From Plicaturopsis crispa FD-325 SS-3 (Eukaryota > Basidiomycota > Agaricomycetes > Amylocorticiales > Amylocorticiaceae): DNA of 64,000 nt. Under the pieces are notes generated by a model. It saw only the letters and a list, made by a program, of their open reading frames with translations, did no database searches and was not told where the DNA came from. Below are positions 36,475 through 47,136 of the stretch, piece by piece (positions within the stretch are counted from its first letter, which is position 1; every line of letters begins with the position of its first letter). The position numbers were made by a program, and so were the translations under genes. Location of the stretch: the NCBI GenBank assembly GCA_000827205.1, contig KN832558.1, positions 1,017,811 through 1,081,810 of the forward strand. Reading direction: 5' to 3'.

Positions 36475-37641
36475 CGTGAAAGTGGACTTCGGTAGTGCGA
36501 CCAAGCCGAGTAGCCAAGACGCGTCGGTCGGCTCCGCAGTGAGCAGAAAACGGGGAGTCGTGAGTTGGAAGGGAACGGGTCGTAAATGCAGAAAGTACAA
36601 TGTCGGACGCTGTATTTAAAGCATTCGACCTCCCCGCATGCTTTATTCCGGCGAAAGGAAATCTGGCAGACTGTTGAAGGAAACTATCCCGCGGAAAAGA
36701 GTGTGTCGTCGTGTTCTTTAGTCGGCGGATCGACAATATAAAAACGCAGTACGGGACTGCCGGGTTTCGGGGGTGCCCTTTAGCAGTTTCAACCACACAT
36801 TTTGAGGGAGAGCATGGCCGCATGCCTATCAAATGGAGGATGTTCGCGGGACTGCAAGGATCGCGTGTGAAGCTAGAGCTGCGTCGATCAACCCGTGGCC
36901 TGAGTAACTTTGCGCTATCGTGTTCTATTACAAAACGCGTGTAAGTATAGGCCTGGTTTTGGTTAGGGTTTCGTGATTGAAGACCGTGTACATCGGGATA
37001 AAAAGAATAGTCCCAAATTGTGAGCCTTTGCTGTTTGAAGGCTTGTCAGATCTTTCCTAGCGGCAGAAGAAAACATGAGAGAAGGACGTGTGCGAAGACT
37101 TACCATGCCTTCGTCCGCTTTTCGGTACTGCCGCGTGTCGTCGTGCTCGTGGAAGGACAGAGGCAGAGCTAAAAAATATTGTTCAACTCTGCGCCCATTT
37201 GCGTTCAGCGCAACAGTCGTCAAGGCTGCAGACAGCCTAGACGCAGAAAATCTGTTGGAATATCGTTGCAATAGTTTGTCGAGGAAAGTTGCTCCGGGAG
37301 TGAAAGCAGAGCGGAAGCCAACATCTATCACTGAGTCCACGGATTCGAGTACTATGGATTATTGCTTGACACCTGCACATCATCTACTCGACATCGCGAC
37401 GAAATGCGAGTCAGTAGGTTTCTAGTTCGCACTGCAGTCTCAAAGTTATAGCACATATGTTACGCACCTCGGACCGCAGCGGATGAGTAGGTCTTGCATC
37501 GGAATGAAGTGGGTATCGGTTGCTTACATGGAACTCTGTTGCCAAGCATACGCTTGTCGCTGAGTAAGAGATCGATATCCTACTATAATATGATTTCCGC
37601 GTTCGACATAACTCTCCTTAAGTGCCCGGCAAAAACAGTAG
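36475..37641. other. Divergent intergenic stretch, 1.2 kb
   Basis: This separates the P450 (minus) from the NmrA-like gene (plus) and holds both promoters. A minus-strand frame at 36963-37340 (125 codons) is open and amphipathic but has no recognisable motif, so it is not called. Confidence 0.55.
36613..36620 (-). promoter_or_regulatory. TATA-like element of the P450 gene
   Basis: On the minus strand TTTAAATA lies about 140 bp upstream of the P450 start codon. It is the best TATA candidate there. Confidence 0.4.
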
Positions 37642-38580
37642 ATGTCTACCGACCCAAGCACGCCGATTTCCATCCTTATTCTAGGCACAGGCGAACTTGG
37701 TTTGTCAGTGCTAATCGCTCTCGCAAAATCACGCCGCACCTCCGAAACAATATCGGTCCTCTTGCGCCCCTCATCTATCGCGTCCACCGATCCCGCTAAA
37801 GCCCGCGACATCGCCCACATCCGCGGCCTCGGCGTGAACGTCGTACCCGGCGACATTGCAGCCGCCAGCGTCGATGCGCTTGCACAGATATTCAGCGCTT
37901 ACCACACCATCATCGGCTGCACGGGCTTCGTGAGCGGGCGCGGGACCCAGGTCAAGCTCGCAGAGGCGGTGCTCCGCGCAGGCGTCCCGCGCTACGTGCC
38001 CTGGCAGTTCGGTGTCGACTATGACGTGATCGGGCGCGGGTCTCCGCAGGACCTATTCGACGAGCAGCTTGACGTGCGCGACCTCCTGCGCGCGCAGACA
38101 CGCACGGCGTGGCTGATCATCTCCACTGGTGTATTCACCGAGTTCCTATTCTCGCCGGCGTTTGGCATCGTCGATGCACAGAAGCCGGCGGTGCGAGCCC
38201 TGGGCAGCTTAGAGAACCGCATAACCATCACGACGGCGGCAGATATCGGGCGTTTGACTGCGGAGATTCTGCGCGTTGAGCCGCCCATTGTGAACCGGGT
38301 AGTATATACGGCGGGCGATACGGTGTCTTACGGAGAACTTGCAGACATTGTGCAGGAGGTTACCGGCCGAGAAGTTGTACGAGAGGTGCGGGATGTCGAG
38401 GAGCTCGCAAAGCAGTTGAAGGAAGACCCGGGAGATGCACTCAAAAAGTACGCGCTGACTTTCGCTTTGGGACAAGGAGTAGCATGGCCGGTAGAGACAT
38501 CATTCAACGCACTGGCGGGAATCCCAGTTGTGCGTGCGAGGGAATGGGCAAAGGCGATGGAGCAGGCAGAACTGAACTGA
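37642..38580 (+). CDS. NmrA-like / isoflavone-reductase-type NAD(P)-binding protein
   Basis: Single exon, 312 aa. The Rossmann fold opens with I-S-I-L-I-L-G-T-G-E-L-G (GxGxxG nucleotide loop), followed by G-C-T-G-F-V-S-G-R-G-T-Q and the family motif V-P-W-Q-F-G-V-D-Y-D-V-I-G-R-G-S. Members are NAD(P)H-dependent reductases of phenylpropanoid-like compounds or redox-sensing regulators; which applies cannot be read here. The last seven codons (M-E-Q-A-E-L-N) and the stop are not ancestral. The 3' LTR of a retrotransposon starts at 38558, inside the codon after A-K-A. On the far side of the element, after the 4-bp target duplication, the host frame continues N-L-L-K and then stops at 47320-47322. 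The gene remains open, so the protein is probably functional with an altered tail. Confidence 0.92.
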   Translation: MSTDPSTPISILILGTGELGLSVLIALAKSRRTSETISVLLRPSSIASTDPAKARDIAHIRGLGVNVVPGDIAAASVDALAQIFSAYHTIIGCTGFVSGRGTQVKLAEAVLRAGVPRYVPWQFGVDYDVIGRGSPQDLFDEQLDVRDLLRAQTRTAWLIISTGVFTEFLFSPAFGIVDAQKPAVRALGSLENRITITTAADIGRLTAEILRVEPPIVNRVVYTAGDTVSYGELADIVQEVTGREVVREVRDVEELAKQLKEDPGDALKKYALTFALGQGVAWPVETSFNALAGIPVVRAREWAKAMEQAELN

Positions 38581-38725
38581 GGGGACGGAGCAGATGCGTC
38601 GAAAGTCAGTCTTTGGATGATGATGAGTCCGTACATGCAATCGCTACTGCTATCTCGTCCCGCCACCGCGTCCAAACAAGCACAAACACGCTCACAACCT
38701 CAGGCCTCTCCGACCTCCTACTCCA
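38558..38725 (-). repeat. 3' LTR of the Ty3/Gypsy element
   Basis: 168 bp, beginning TGGAGTAGG and ending CCTGCTCCA in element orientation, with TG...CA termini and the short terminal inverted repeat TGGAG/CTCCA. It matches 47137-47304 base for base as far as I can read. Its outer end supplies the stop codon of the NmrA-like gene. Confidence 0.95.
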
Positions 38726-38741
38726 TCTGCCCCCCTCCTCT
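38726..38741 (-). other. Polypurine tract of the LTR element
   Basis: On the minus strand AGAGGAGGGGGGCAGA abuts the 3' LTR directly, the expected position of the plus-strand primer. Confidence 0.75.
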
Positions 38742-41682
38742 AAGCGACGTCCCCGGCGCTATCTTCCGCGTCTCTAGCCAACTCCGCCAAGCCCTCCTCG
38801 TCAAACGCATCCGCCTCCAACGCCTCTCCAAAGCTCTCCACCCCTGTAGCTCGCTCGCGCTCCGCAATGGCCAGAGCTGTTCCCTCCCTGGCCTCGAAAC
38901 TCCTCAGACGTCGGGCGTGGAACCAGCCGTCAATTGCGACCTTTGCCAGTGACTCGAGTTTGTACGAATTACGACCGCGCTCGACGACTCGGAGTGGCGG
39001 TGACCACATGGGATTGAGCTTGCGCTCGTTTGATATCTTGTCGTTAGCAATCTTCCCATGCTGTACCTGTACGAGCTGGCCCTCCCGAAATATAACCTCT
39101 CGTGGTGCACGCTTTAGGACCCTCTGGTCGAAAGTCTTTTTGCGAGCTGCAGCATGATCAACAGCTTGTGAGTGCCCGTCAAAGCGCTGTTGCTCGACGA
39201 AGGCCATTTGGACGGCGACCTCTGCTTCCGTGGGTTCGTGGATACTGACAGGGTCCTCGGCGGCTCGTGAATTGATGACAAGGCCTAGCAGGAGCTCGTT
39301 TGGGGAGAACTTGAACGATGGAAGAATGCGGTCGGACAGGTTCTTGATAGTAGCGTCCAGGTGGTCAGGCCAGTTCTTCGGGATGTCCTTGGACTCCATC
39401 TTCGCGTACGCGTCCTCGCCGAGGCCAGGAGCGCACCGTCGCTTGAGCGCGTTCAGAAGGATTTTGTTGGCACCTTCGACAAGACCGTTAATCCACGGTG
39501 AGTACGCGGCCACAACGTGAGTCTTTGTGCCGATCTCCGCACAGAACCCGCGAACCTCGTCACAGTCAAAATGCTTCCCGCCGTCCGTCATGAAAACTTT
39601 GGGCGCTGTGAATGTGTTGTGAATGCGGCGGAGGCTATCGACAGTGTTCGAACCCTTCGCGGTCTTTGACTTGAACGCAAAGAGTCGCTGCGAGAAGACG
39701 TCCAGGTACAGGCCAATTTTCGTGAAGCCACCCTTCCCTAACGGCATGGACAGATAGTCTCCGACAAGGAGCTCGAAGGGGTGTCTGCGTACAATGGGCT
39801 CGAGCAGGGAGTGCAGGTGAGCGCTACCAAAATTCTTGCAACGCGCGCACTCACGGATAGCTTTGGTGATCGAGGAGTCAAGCATGGGCGTGCAGATGCG
39901 GTCAAGCAGCTGCATCTTGATCATGTCGCGGCCCATATGAGCGCGCTCGTGTTCAGCCCGTGCCCGCTCCACTGCCTCCTTCTTCGTGACGCACTCTCGC
40001 CGTGCTACAGCGCGTGCAGGTGTCGCTCCACCCAGCTTCCAGAGCTTCCCATCGGCGATGAAAAACCCTTCCGCGCGATGCGCTGCGCGTCGACGATCCC
40101 GCTCGGGAGTGCTGTCATCAATGCCCAGCAACGCGTCGACAACCTCCACAAACACCCGCTCGTCGCGGAACCTCTCCTTGAGCTGCTGGTGTAACGTTGT
40201 CGCCGGTTCAGAGACTGTGAAAAGGTCGTACACCAGTCCCCGCTCCACCTCCCAATCTGGCGCCACCGACCAGTCACTGCCGTCGTGCGGCATGTGGGGC
40301 TGCCCTTCGTCCTTCCGACTAATGCCGTCCCCAACGAGATTGATATGACCAGGTATGTGGCGGACATCGACTATCTGGTGGGCCAGGACACCGTCCCGCC
40401 ACCGCGCATGAGTCGCGTTCAGGTTCTCGCTCAGCAGGACATCCCGCAAGGCCTGGCAGTCTGTCTCAATTTCCAGTGGAAAGCCCCAGATGATGCCATC
40501 AAATTTGTCCAGGGCGAACTTCAAGGCCGCAAACTCGAGCATAAACGGCTTGTACTTCTCCTCCGCCGGCGACGTGCGTTTAGAGGCGAAACCAATTGGG
40601 TGCAGCTTCTCAAGGACCTTCCCACCGGGCATTGTGGTCCTGAACCGTTGACATAGCATCGCCCCGAAGCCCTCCTTGCAGCCGTCAGTGGTCAGGACAA
40701 ACGGTGTGCCGTCGAAGCGGGGAGCCTTCAGAACCGGCTCGGAGGTGAGCACCTTCTTTAAGCCTAAGAACGCGCCGCTGTGCGCCGCCGTCCACTTGTC
40801 CGCGAGCTTCGCGTTGCGAAGTGTAGCCCTGTACGTGGCCTTACTAGCATCCTTGGGAATGTGAACTGATCGGAGCAGGTCAGACAGCGGCCGCGCCAGC
40901 TTCGCGTACCCCTGAACCAGGTCGCGGAAGTACCCCGTGAGGCCAAGGAAGCTCGCAAGGTTCAGCAGATCCGGGGGTTGGCGCCAGTCGACAACCGCGG
41001 TCATCTTGGAAAAGTCTGCCTGCACGCCGTTAGGACCGACCCTGGAGCCCGCGAACACGATCTCTGTCATGAAGAATTGAGACTTCTTCGCCGACAGGGA
41101 CATCTTCGTGTCTCGGACACGCTGGAGGAAACAGCGAGTACGCGACAGGAGATCACCAAACTCGTCGCCCGCCATGCCACCATCGTCAACAAATAGCTCG
41201 AGCTCGATTTGCGCCATAATGTCGCCAAACGAGTTAGCGGTGACCCAGCCAAAGGTGGACGGTGCGCCTGTCAGCCCGAATGGCATGCGCTTTTGCGTAA
41301 AAAACCCTCGGCCTTCCACATAGAAAGCTAGGTATGGTCGGCTATCCTCAGGGATGGATACTGCGTAGAATCCAGACGCAAAGTCAAATCCGTGGCACCA
41401 GCGGTGGCCGCTCAGACGCTGCTGCTTCGCCCGGACGTCGCCCTGTGGCATGGGAAACACCTGCGTGACACGATTCAGGGCGCCATAGTTCTGGCAAATG
41501 CGCCACTTTTGCGGACTGGGTGTTTGCGGCGGAGCAGCGGGATGTGACGCTGGCGGGGCTGGTGGGACATTGTGTACCGGAGGAAACCCATATGCTAGGC
41601 ACTCGTCGTTCACCCTACGCTGCAGTTCCTCGAGGGATAGACCAGGATTCTCGTGTGCCTTTTGTGCTAGCGTGATTGGTGA
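38740..41682 (-). CDS. Retrotransposon pol: reverse transcriptase, RNase H, integrase
   Basis: A long minus-strand frame. The reverse transcriptase shows F-D-F-A-S-G-F-Y-A-V, R-M-P-F-G-L-T-G-A-P and the catalytic F-V-D-D. RNase H follows with T-T-D-G-C-K-E-G-F-G, then F-A-S-K-R-T-S-P-A-E-E-K-Y and the H-I-P-G-H-I-N-L-V-G-D segment. The integrase core follows, with F-M-T-D-G-G-K-H-F and Y-S-P-W-I-N-G-L-V-E-G. It ends next to the polypurine tract. A fossil frame; no repair is considered. Confidence 0.95.
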   Translation of the reverse strand, partial: SPITLAQKAHENPGLSLEELQRRVNDECLAYGFPPVHNVPPAPPASHPAAPPQTPSPQKWRICQNYGALNRVTQVFPMPQGDVRAKQQRLSGHRWCHGFDFASGFYAVSIPEDSRPYLAFYVEGRGFFTQKRMPFGLTGAPSTFGWVTANSFGDIMAQIELELFVDDGGMAGDEFGDLLSRTRCFLQRVRDTKMSLSAKKSQFFMTEIVFAGSRVGPNGVQADFSKMTAVVDWRQPPDLLNLASFLGLTGYFRDLVQGYAKLARPLSDLLRSVHIPKDASKATYRATLRNAKLADKWTAAHSGAFLGLKKVLTSEPVLKAPRFDGTPFVLTTDGCKEGFGAMLCQRFRTTMPGGKVLEKLHPIGFASKRTSPAEEKYKPFMLEFAALKFALDKFDGIIWGFPLEIETDCQALRDVLLSENLNATHARWRDGVLAHQIVDVRHIPGHINLVGDGISRKDEGQPHMPHDGSDWSVAPDWEVERGLVYDLFTVSEPATTLHQQLKERFRDERVFVEVVDALLGIDDSTPERDRRRAAHRAEGFFIADGKLWKLGGATPARAVARRECVTKKEAVERARAEHERAHMGRDMIKMQLLDRICTPMLDSSITKAIRECARCKNFGSAHLHSLLEPIVRRHPFELLVGDYLSMPLGKGGFTKIGLYLDVFSQRLFAFKSKTAKGSNTVDSLRRIHNTFTAPKVFMTDGGKHFDCDEVRGFCAEIGTKTHVVAAYSPWINGLVEGANKILLNALKRRCAPGLGEDAYAKMESKDIPKNWPDHLDATIKNLSDRILPSFKFSPNELLLGLVINSRAAEDPVSIHEPTEAEVAVQMAFVEQQRFDGHSQAVDHAAARKKTFDQRVLKRAPREVIFREGQLVQVQHGKIANDKISNERKLNPMWSPPLRVVERGRNSYKLESLAKVAIDGWFHARRLRSFEAREGTALAIAERERATGVESFGEALEADAFDEEGLAELARDAEDSAGDVA

Positions 41683-43522
41683 CATCAGGAAAACCCTGGA
41701 TTCTTAAAAACCCCTAAGGCTCGCTAATTTCATATCAATTTTGCATAACGGCGGTAAAGGACACTAATGCCTTCAAGTCCCTAAGTTTTCGTAAGTTAGC
41801 AAGCTTCATGCTAATTAGTCTCACTGTTGTACGGGTATAATTGTAATTGGTATCAGTGTATGTTCACTGCAGCTCATTGTGATGGCATTCAGAACTGACC
41901 TCCAAGTTGTATCCGTGATCTTCAATTGCAATGGTTCTCGAGAAAAGTGTATTATATTATCAAGAAGAGTGGTACAGGATAGCGTAGATCAGGATGTACG
42001 AGTCCTCTAGATAATGTTATTGCGACAATCGGGTACGTGAAGCCGTGCACCTGTCGTTGACATCCACCTGCACGGCGCATACGCGGTCCATGTTGCGGCG
42101 CGGCGCATCTGCGCAGGCGACGGGGAGATGCGGCAGGACGTCGGCCTGCACGCGCTACTTGCGCGCAAAGTAAAGCAGCTACGTGGCGGGCGCGAGGTGC
42201 AGCGAGACAAGGCCGTAGTGCATAAGCGTGGGCACGGGCGTGCACACACACGGGAGGGGTAGAGAGAGGAGGAGGAGATGGAAGGTGGGCGGTAGATGGC
42301 CGTCGACGTGGGTGCCTTGAAGTCGAGAGGCCATACTGGCTTGCACGAACAAGATGAGTGTGTTAAATAACTGTAGGATACTTAGGACTCACCATGGACA
42401 GAGAAAGACCGTGCCCCTAAGCATCCAGTACGGTGTTCTTCGTCGTCTAGTGTGCCCTGCGCCGCATATGGCGGCAACGAGGACGGCAGACGAGGAATAA
42501 ATGCTTGACGTGGCAGAAATCAGACGACACGACTCTGTGTGGCGCGCCGGCGCTTGAAGTTTAAACTCCGCTTGAACTTGCCTGCCACGTCGACGATTCG
42601 ACTTTGCAATTTGTCTTGTCTCTTTCCTCCCTCCTTTTCCCTTGCATCCCTTGCATCTCCTTCGTCGTCGTTGCCATCTCCCATTCGAGGTTTGTGCACT
42701 GCTGTTTCAATGGCTCGGCGTCGCGGTGAGCCCAACCTCTTCTGATGATTTCCTTCTCGCAATTGCTCATATATATCATAGCACACCTCATCCGACCTCC
42801 GCCCTGATACTTACACTAGCCTATACACAGCATCTCGCGCTGTTTTCTGTCGGACGGGAGCAACATGATGGCCTGGTGCGTGACGAATTATCTATTTCGG
42901 TTCATTGTCCACTAACTGCTTGTTTCACAGGTTTCGCTGCACGCCGCGTTGTGCGTCGTTGCATACCCACACGCTCGCAGCCGTGTCCAGCCGTTACGTG
43001 GCTTGCGCTGCGCTAACGACAGCGCGCTCCGAGGGTCGTCGCATGCATTGATGCCGGAGGTAAGTTGACAGCTCATTTACAGAAGTACATATTGCCTGAC
43101 CTTGGACACACTTAGATGCCCCAGTTATCATGGCATGGGTTGTGGATAGGATACCATAGATGTATTATGTGCTGTCGGATACTGTCCCATGTGTATCTAG
43201 TGTAGAACAATGCTATGCGCTTTTTCCCATTTATCTCCTAGTCCTTGAACAACTGGACCGTACCTATCCTGAAGTATCTGTGTGTGTATAGTAATGCCCA
43301 TAGGCATTAAACCACATCAAATGGCTATTAGCTTGGCTCTAACTAGATGATAATAACCCGAAATTCATAGCAAAGTCTACTAACGCTCTTAATGTGATGC
43401 TAAATTAGAGGGGGGGGTAGCTAAAACCTCTAATTTTTTTACTGCAAATTATCGCTAATTAGCCTTAATTTTTGATAATTAGGATATATTCACGGAATTA
43501 AAGATCCCCCTTTTTCCTGATG
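41683..43522. mobile_element. Nested 1.84-kb TIR element without recognisable transposase
   Basis: The insert lies inside the retrotransposon's pol region. Its ends are inverted: CATCAGGAAAA at 41683 and its complement TTTTCCTGATG ending at 43522. The inverted repeat continues imperfectly for about 27 bp (GGATTCTT / GGATCTTT). It is flanked by the dinucleotide GA on both sides (41681-41682 and 43523-43524), a 2-bp target duplication. GCTAATT motifs recur near both ends (41724, 41807, 43445-43470). Internal frames are short (the longest is 124 codons at 42642-43016) and none resembles a transposase, so it is non-autonomous or a remnant. The superfamily is not assigned. Because it sits in a young LTR element, this insertion is younger still. 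Confidence 0.85.
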
Positions 43523-43524
43523 GA

Positions 43525-45243
43525 TGCGCACTTGACATCTTCAGGGCGGATGGGTTCGATGATGTCCGCGGTGAGCAGCTCGTCGATTGCGTTGCTGAGG
43601 TATTTGCGCTGTGCCTCCGATAACGGGCGCTGGTGAGGAACACGCTTCGGAAATGTAGTCCCGGGCGGCACATTGATGGTATGCTCTGCACCGGGTACGG
43701 GCATAACCTCGCTGACGGAGAGGGCAAAGCAGTCAGCAAATTCCGCAATAGTGTCGCGAACCACCGCACGCTGCGCGTCCGAGAGATCAGGTCCAATCGT
43801 TACCAGCCTTAGAATCTCAGCAACACGCTCGGCTTTGAACGGGTCGGTCGTTCGCGTGAACATAGAATGATCGGCGTCGAGTTCAATGTCCGGCTGCATG
43901 TCTCCCAAGTCCCCGCTACTCCGCGCGGCATCGTCTTCCTGCACCGACCACACCGCATCCCACCACTGGCGGGCACGCGCAAAATACGACGGCTGTGGAG
44001 GGTCAGCCTCCGTCAGCGGAGTAGTGCCTGCAGCGCCGACGGGGCTATCCGATTGCCGGCGTCGACGTCTCCGCTTGCGACGGTTTTGGCTCGGGGCACC
44101 TTCACCAACCGCCAAGACTGCTGCGGGGCTCGCTGGAATATTTGCGCAGTAGGGCATGCGAAACCCTTGTAATGGTGGCGGTCTGTAAGCGGCGCGTGAC
44201 ATCCGGTACTCGATCTCGTCACCCAAAACAGTGTCACTAAGGAGATGCAATGCGGCGAATCGATTTTGAGGGTTGACTTGCCTCGAGGGGGGTGCGCACG
44301 TCCCCCCTGTAAGTGTCTTCGCGCGGGCATTATTAAAATGCCCCTTAGAACCCTCCGCTTCAGCAACATAGTGCTCCCTCCGCCAAGACAGCCCGAGGCC
44401 CGCCGCAATAGGCTTGGGTGGCATATGCAGCCTGATCCCGCTCGCAGTCGCTGGAGACATTGGTACCTCCACGGGCATGGGCTGGTCAACTGTTTCGACA
44501 ACAGGGCACTGATCAGAGGAGACTTGCCTCGCGGGGGGTATTCCTTTCCCCCCGTTAAGTGTCCGCACTTCCGCAATTGCATCATTTGAGTCCTCCAGCT
44601 CGCCTCCTTCCGCTGAGGCACGACCTCCCTGCTCCTCCGGCACCGCCACACCACATTCCCTTTCATTCCCATCGACTGCAACCACACTATCTGCTGTGTG
44701 ACTCTGCTTGTCAATCCGTTCTGCAATACCGGACGACTCCGAGAGCACTTGCCTGGAGGGGGGTCGCTCTGCCCCCCTGACATGTTCCTCGCGGTCGCAT
44801 AGCTGTGCTGGTGGCGCCTCCGAAACGGCTCTGCCATGTTCATTGGCAAGCGAAGTGTAACCACCAGCAGTCGGAACATGCAGCATATCCGTGCCATAGT
44901 CATGCAGGGCACGGAAGCGCGTGAGCAGTGGTTTCCCAAACAGCAAGGACCACCCCCCGCCGCTTGGGAAAACCTCAAATGCCGCCCTTGCAAGTACACC
45001 CCCTAGGCTGACCTCCCCTTCCCACTGCCCTTGTGACGGCACCACCGTACCGTCAGCCATGCGCAACACACGCGACGACGTCTTCAGTGCGCCGAGGCTG
45101 GGTCGTAGCCCTCTGAAGACGTTCTGGCAAATCGAGTTCACCATGGCTCCATCATCGAAAAGCCCTTGGATGAGTTTCAACCGGCCGTCGAGGCCGCGAA
45201 GGCCAACAGTGTGTACGAACGGGTGCGCGCGAGCGTCGTGCAT
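43525..45243 (-). CDS. Retrotransposon protease-like region and start of pol
   Basis: A minus-strand frame beginning M-H-D-A-R-A-H-P-F. It has a protease-like segment (L-F-D-D-G-A-M-V; L-L-F-G-K-P-L-L) and a linker carrying three copies of a short P-P-x-R-Q-V motif. It ends in sequence typical of the region just before the reverse-transcriptase fingers (A-D-I-I-E-P-I-R-P-E-D-V-K). It is cut by the nested element at its 3' side. Confidence 0.85.
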
Positions 45244-45455
45244 GGACTCAGATCCCCCAACAGCACACAGGTCAACGGGTGTTTGTGAATTCTGGGAAGC
45301 GGAAATTACAGGGCTGGAAATTTCTACGATCGGAACATGCGTGTTGCTGGATGTACTGGGAGTGGCTGTGGGTATCTCCCCGTTCCATGCCGCGCGCTGA
45401 ACGGGGACCTCGACTCTCTTCTGCTCTTGAAAATGACGGGCCGCCCGACCGCTGT

Positions 45456-46760
45456 CTATGCGGACGGCCCTGCGCCATTTCCCGGAACGTCGTCAACCTC
45501 TCCCGGGTAACTCGACGCCTCGTAATTCGCATCCCAGCCTCCATACTGCTCGTAGCCATCGTACTGCTGCCCGACGAAGTTGACGGCGGCGTTCCTTTCG
45601 GCAGTGTACTGCCGCTCGATGTACGCAGCAATAGCTCGCCAGCGCTGCTCCTGCACTGGCATAGGGATGCCATTGCAGTCGGTGCTGCGATGACCACCGT
45701 GGCCGCAGCGGAAGCACTCGCGGCTGCCAATCGGTGCTGAACCAGGGCTCAGCGGGTGGGGGTGCTGTTCGTCGGGCTCGTACCCCGCGTTCGAACGTAG
45801 GTAGGCCGCCATCTGCGCACGGTAAGCCGACTTCCCCTGCTCCGTGTCTGGATCTGGGGCCTTGGTATTGGCGCGCAGGTCCCGATAACGGTCGGCGATC
45901 GCGCGGTCGCGAATCTCGGGGCGCGTCAGCAAGCCTTGGCGGGCTCTCTGACCTCCGCCGACGGCCGCAGGGCTGGGACTCGTGTTACGCGGGGGAAAGA
46001 GGGTACCTCTACCCCCGCCGATGGAGGCGAATGGGTTGCCGGCTGGGGCAGGAAACGCCCGCGACTGGACTGGATAAGCCCGCGGGACTGCACCGGGTGG
46101 TTGTAGATGTGTGGCGTTCAGTGCGGTGCGCAGAGCTTTGGTTGGCGATGCTGGTGGCTCGCGGGCGAGGCGTGCAGTTTCCTCGTCCTTCTTGTACTTC
46201 TGTACCGTCTCTTGCAGGTCAGAGACCGGGATGTCGCGGACGGCACTGGCAAGCTCCTTGTACGAAGTTCGCGGTTTCGAACGGATGAGGTCGCGGACTG
46301 GCTCGGGGAGGGCGGTGTAGACATCGGACAGGAGCATGCAGGTGGTATCCCCTGTGTTCTCGGCGCGCGGTACAAGCCCGTTCGCCCAGCGGACATGGCC
46401 GTACACCTCACGGCCCCCCGAATCGACTTTTTTGAGCAGGTCATCGACGTCCAGCTTCCAACCCTTCAGTTCCCGAATGTACTCGTCCCGATCTGGCTTC
46501 GGGATGTCGTTAGGCGGCCAGCGCTCACGGAACGCGACGGTCAACGACCTGATAGTGCTCTTTTGCTCTGAAGAGAGGCCGGCGAACCACTCGTCCGCTG
46601 GGCTGCCGTACTCTAAGCATGCCTCGAAGAGGTCAATCTTCTCATTTTCTTTGATGGACGAACCGGCCAGGAGCGCTGTTTGCAGGAATTCGCGGAAGAA
46701 CTGCATGGGAGGTACTTTTTCATCTGTCCGGCCACCCCAAGAAGTTGTTTTCGGCGGCAT
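45456..46760 (-). CDS. Retrotransposon gag-like protein with CCHC zinc knuckle
   Basis: A minus-strand frame with a helical capsid-like part (F-R-E-F-L-Q-T-A-L-L-A; W-F-A-G-L-S-S-E-Q-K) and a nucleocapsid knuckle C-F-R-C-G-H-G-G-H-R-S-T-D-C. The frame is open further upstream to about 47030; the ATG at 46760 (M-P-P-K-T-T-S-W-G-G) is the start chosen. Confidence 0.9.
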   Translation of the reverse strand: MPPKTTSWGGRTDEKVPPMQFFREFLQTALLAGSSIKENEKIDLFEACLEYGSPADEWFAGLSSEQKSTIRSLTVAFRERWPPNDIPKPDRDEYIRELKGWKLDVDDLLKKVDSGGREVYGHVRWANGLVPRAENTGDTTCMLLSDVYTALPEPVRDLIRSKPRTSYKELASAVRDIPVSDLQETVQKYKKDEETARLAREPPASPTKALRTALNATHLQPPGAVPRAYPVQSRAFPAPAGNPFASIGGGRGTLFPPRNTSPSPAAVGGGQRARQGLLTRPEIRDRAIADRYRDLRANTKAPDPDTEQGKSAYRAQMAAYLRSNAGYEPDEQHPHPLSPGSAPIGSRECFRCGHGGHRSTDCNGIPMPVQEQRWRAIAAYIERQYTAERNAAVNFVGQQYDGYEQYGGWDANYEASSYPGEVDDVPGNGAGPSA

Positions 46761-47136
46761 GATTAATGCTGGTGATAGATATGCAGCTGTGGGCGTGGGA
46801 GGTATAGGAGCCGGCGAAGCCTCGGGTGTCTGGAAGATTTCTGGTTCTGGGGATGAAGTGCTTCGCGAGAGGGTGACGGAAGATTCGGAAGATGATGATG
46901 GGGGCAAGGACCGCTCTCGCCGGGGTGACCAAACGGCTGGGCGAAGCGTGCTGAAAGAGTTACGGCGAGTAGGGCGATCGCGCTGTGACTCTAGACGCTG
47001 TAAGTACGGGGGCGGAATCTGATATGGCAATGGAGGCGCCGTGGTGAAAATTTTTCTGGAGTTGCTGAGACTGCTGAGACTGCTGTATTGCTGCTAAAAC
47101 TGGTGAAGGCGGTAGGAATCCTCTCTCATCACCACG

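Noticed and set aside
36963-37340. 125-codon minus-strand frame upstream of the NmrA-like gene
   Set aside because: No motif; lies in the expected promoter region of two genes.
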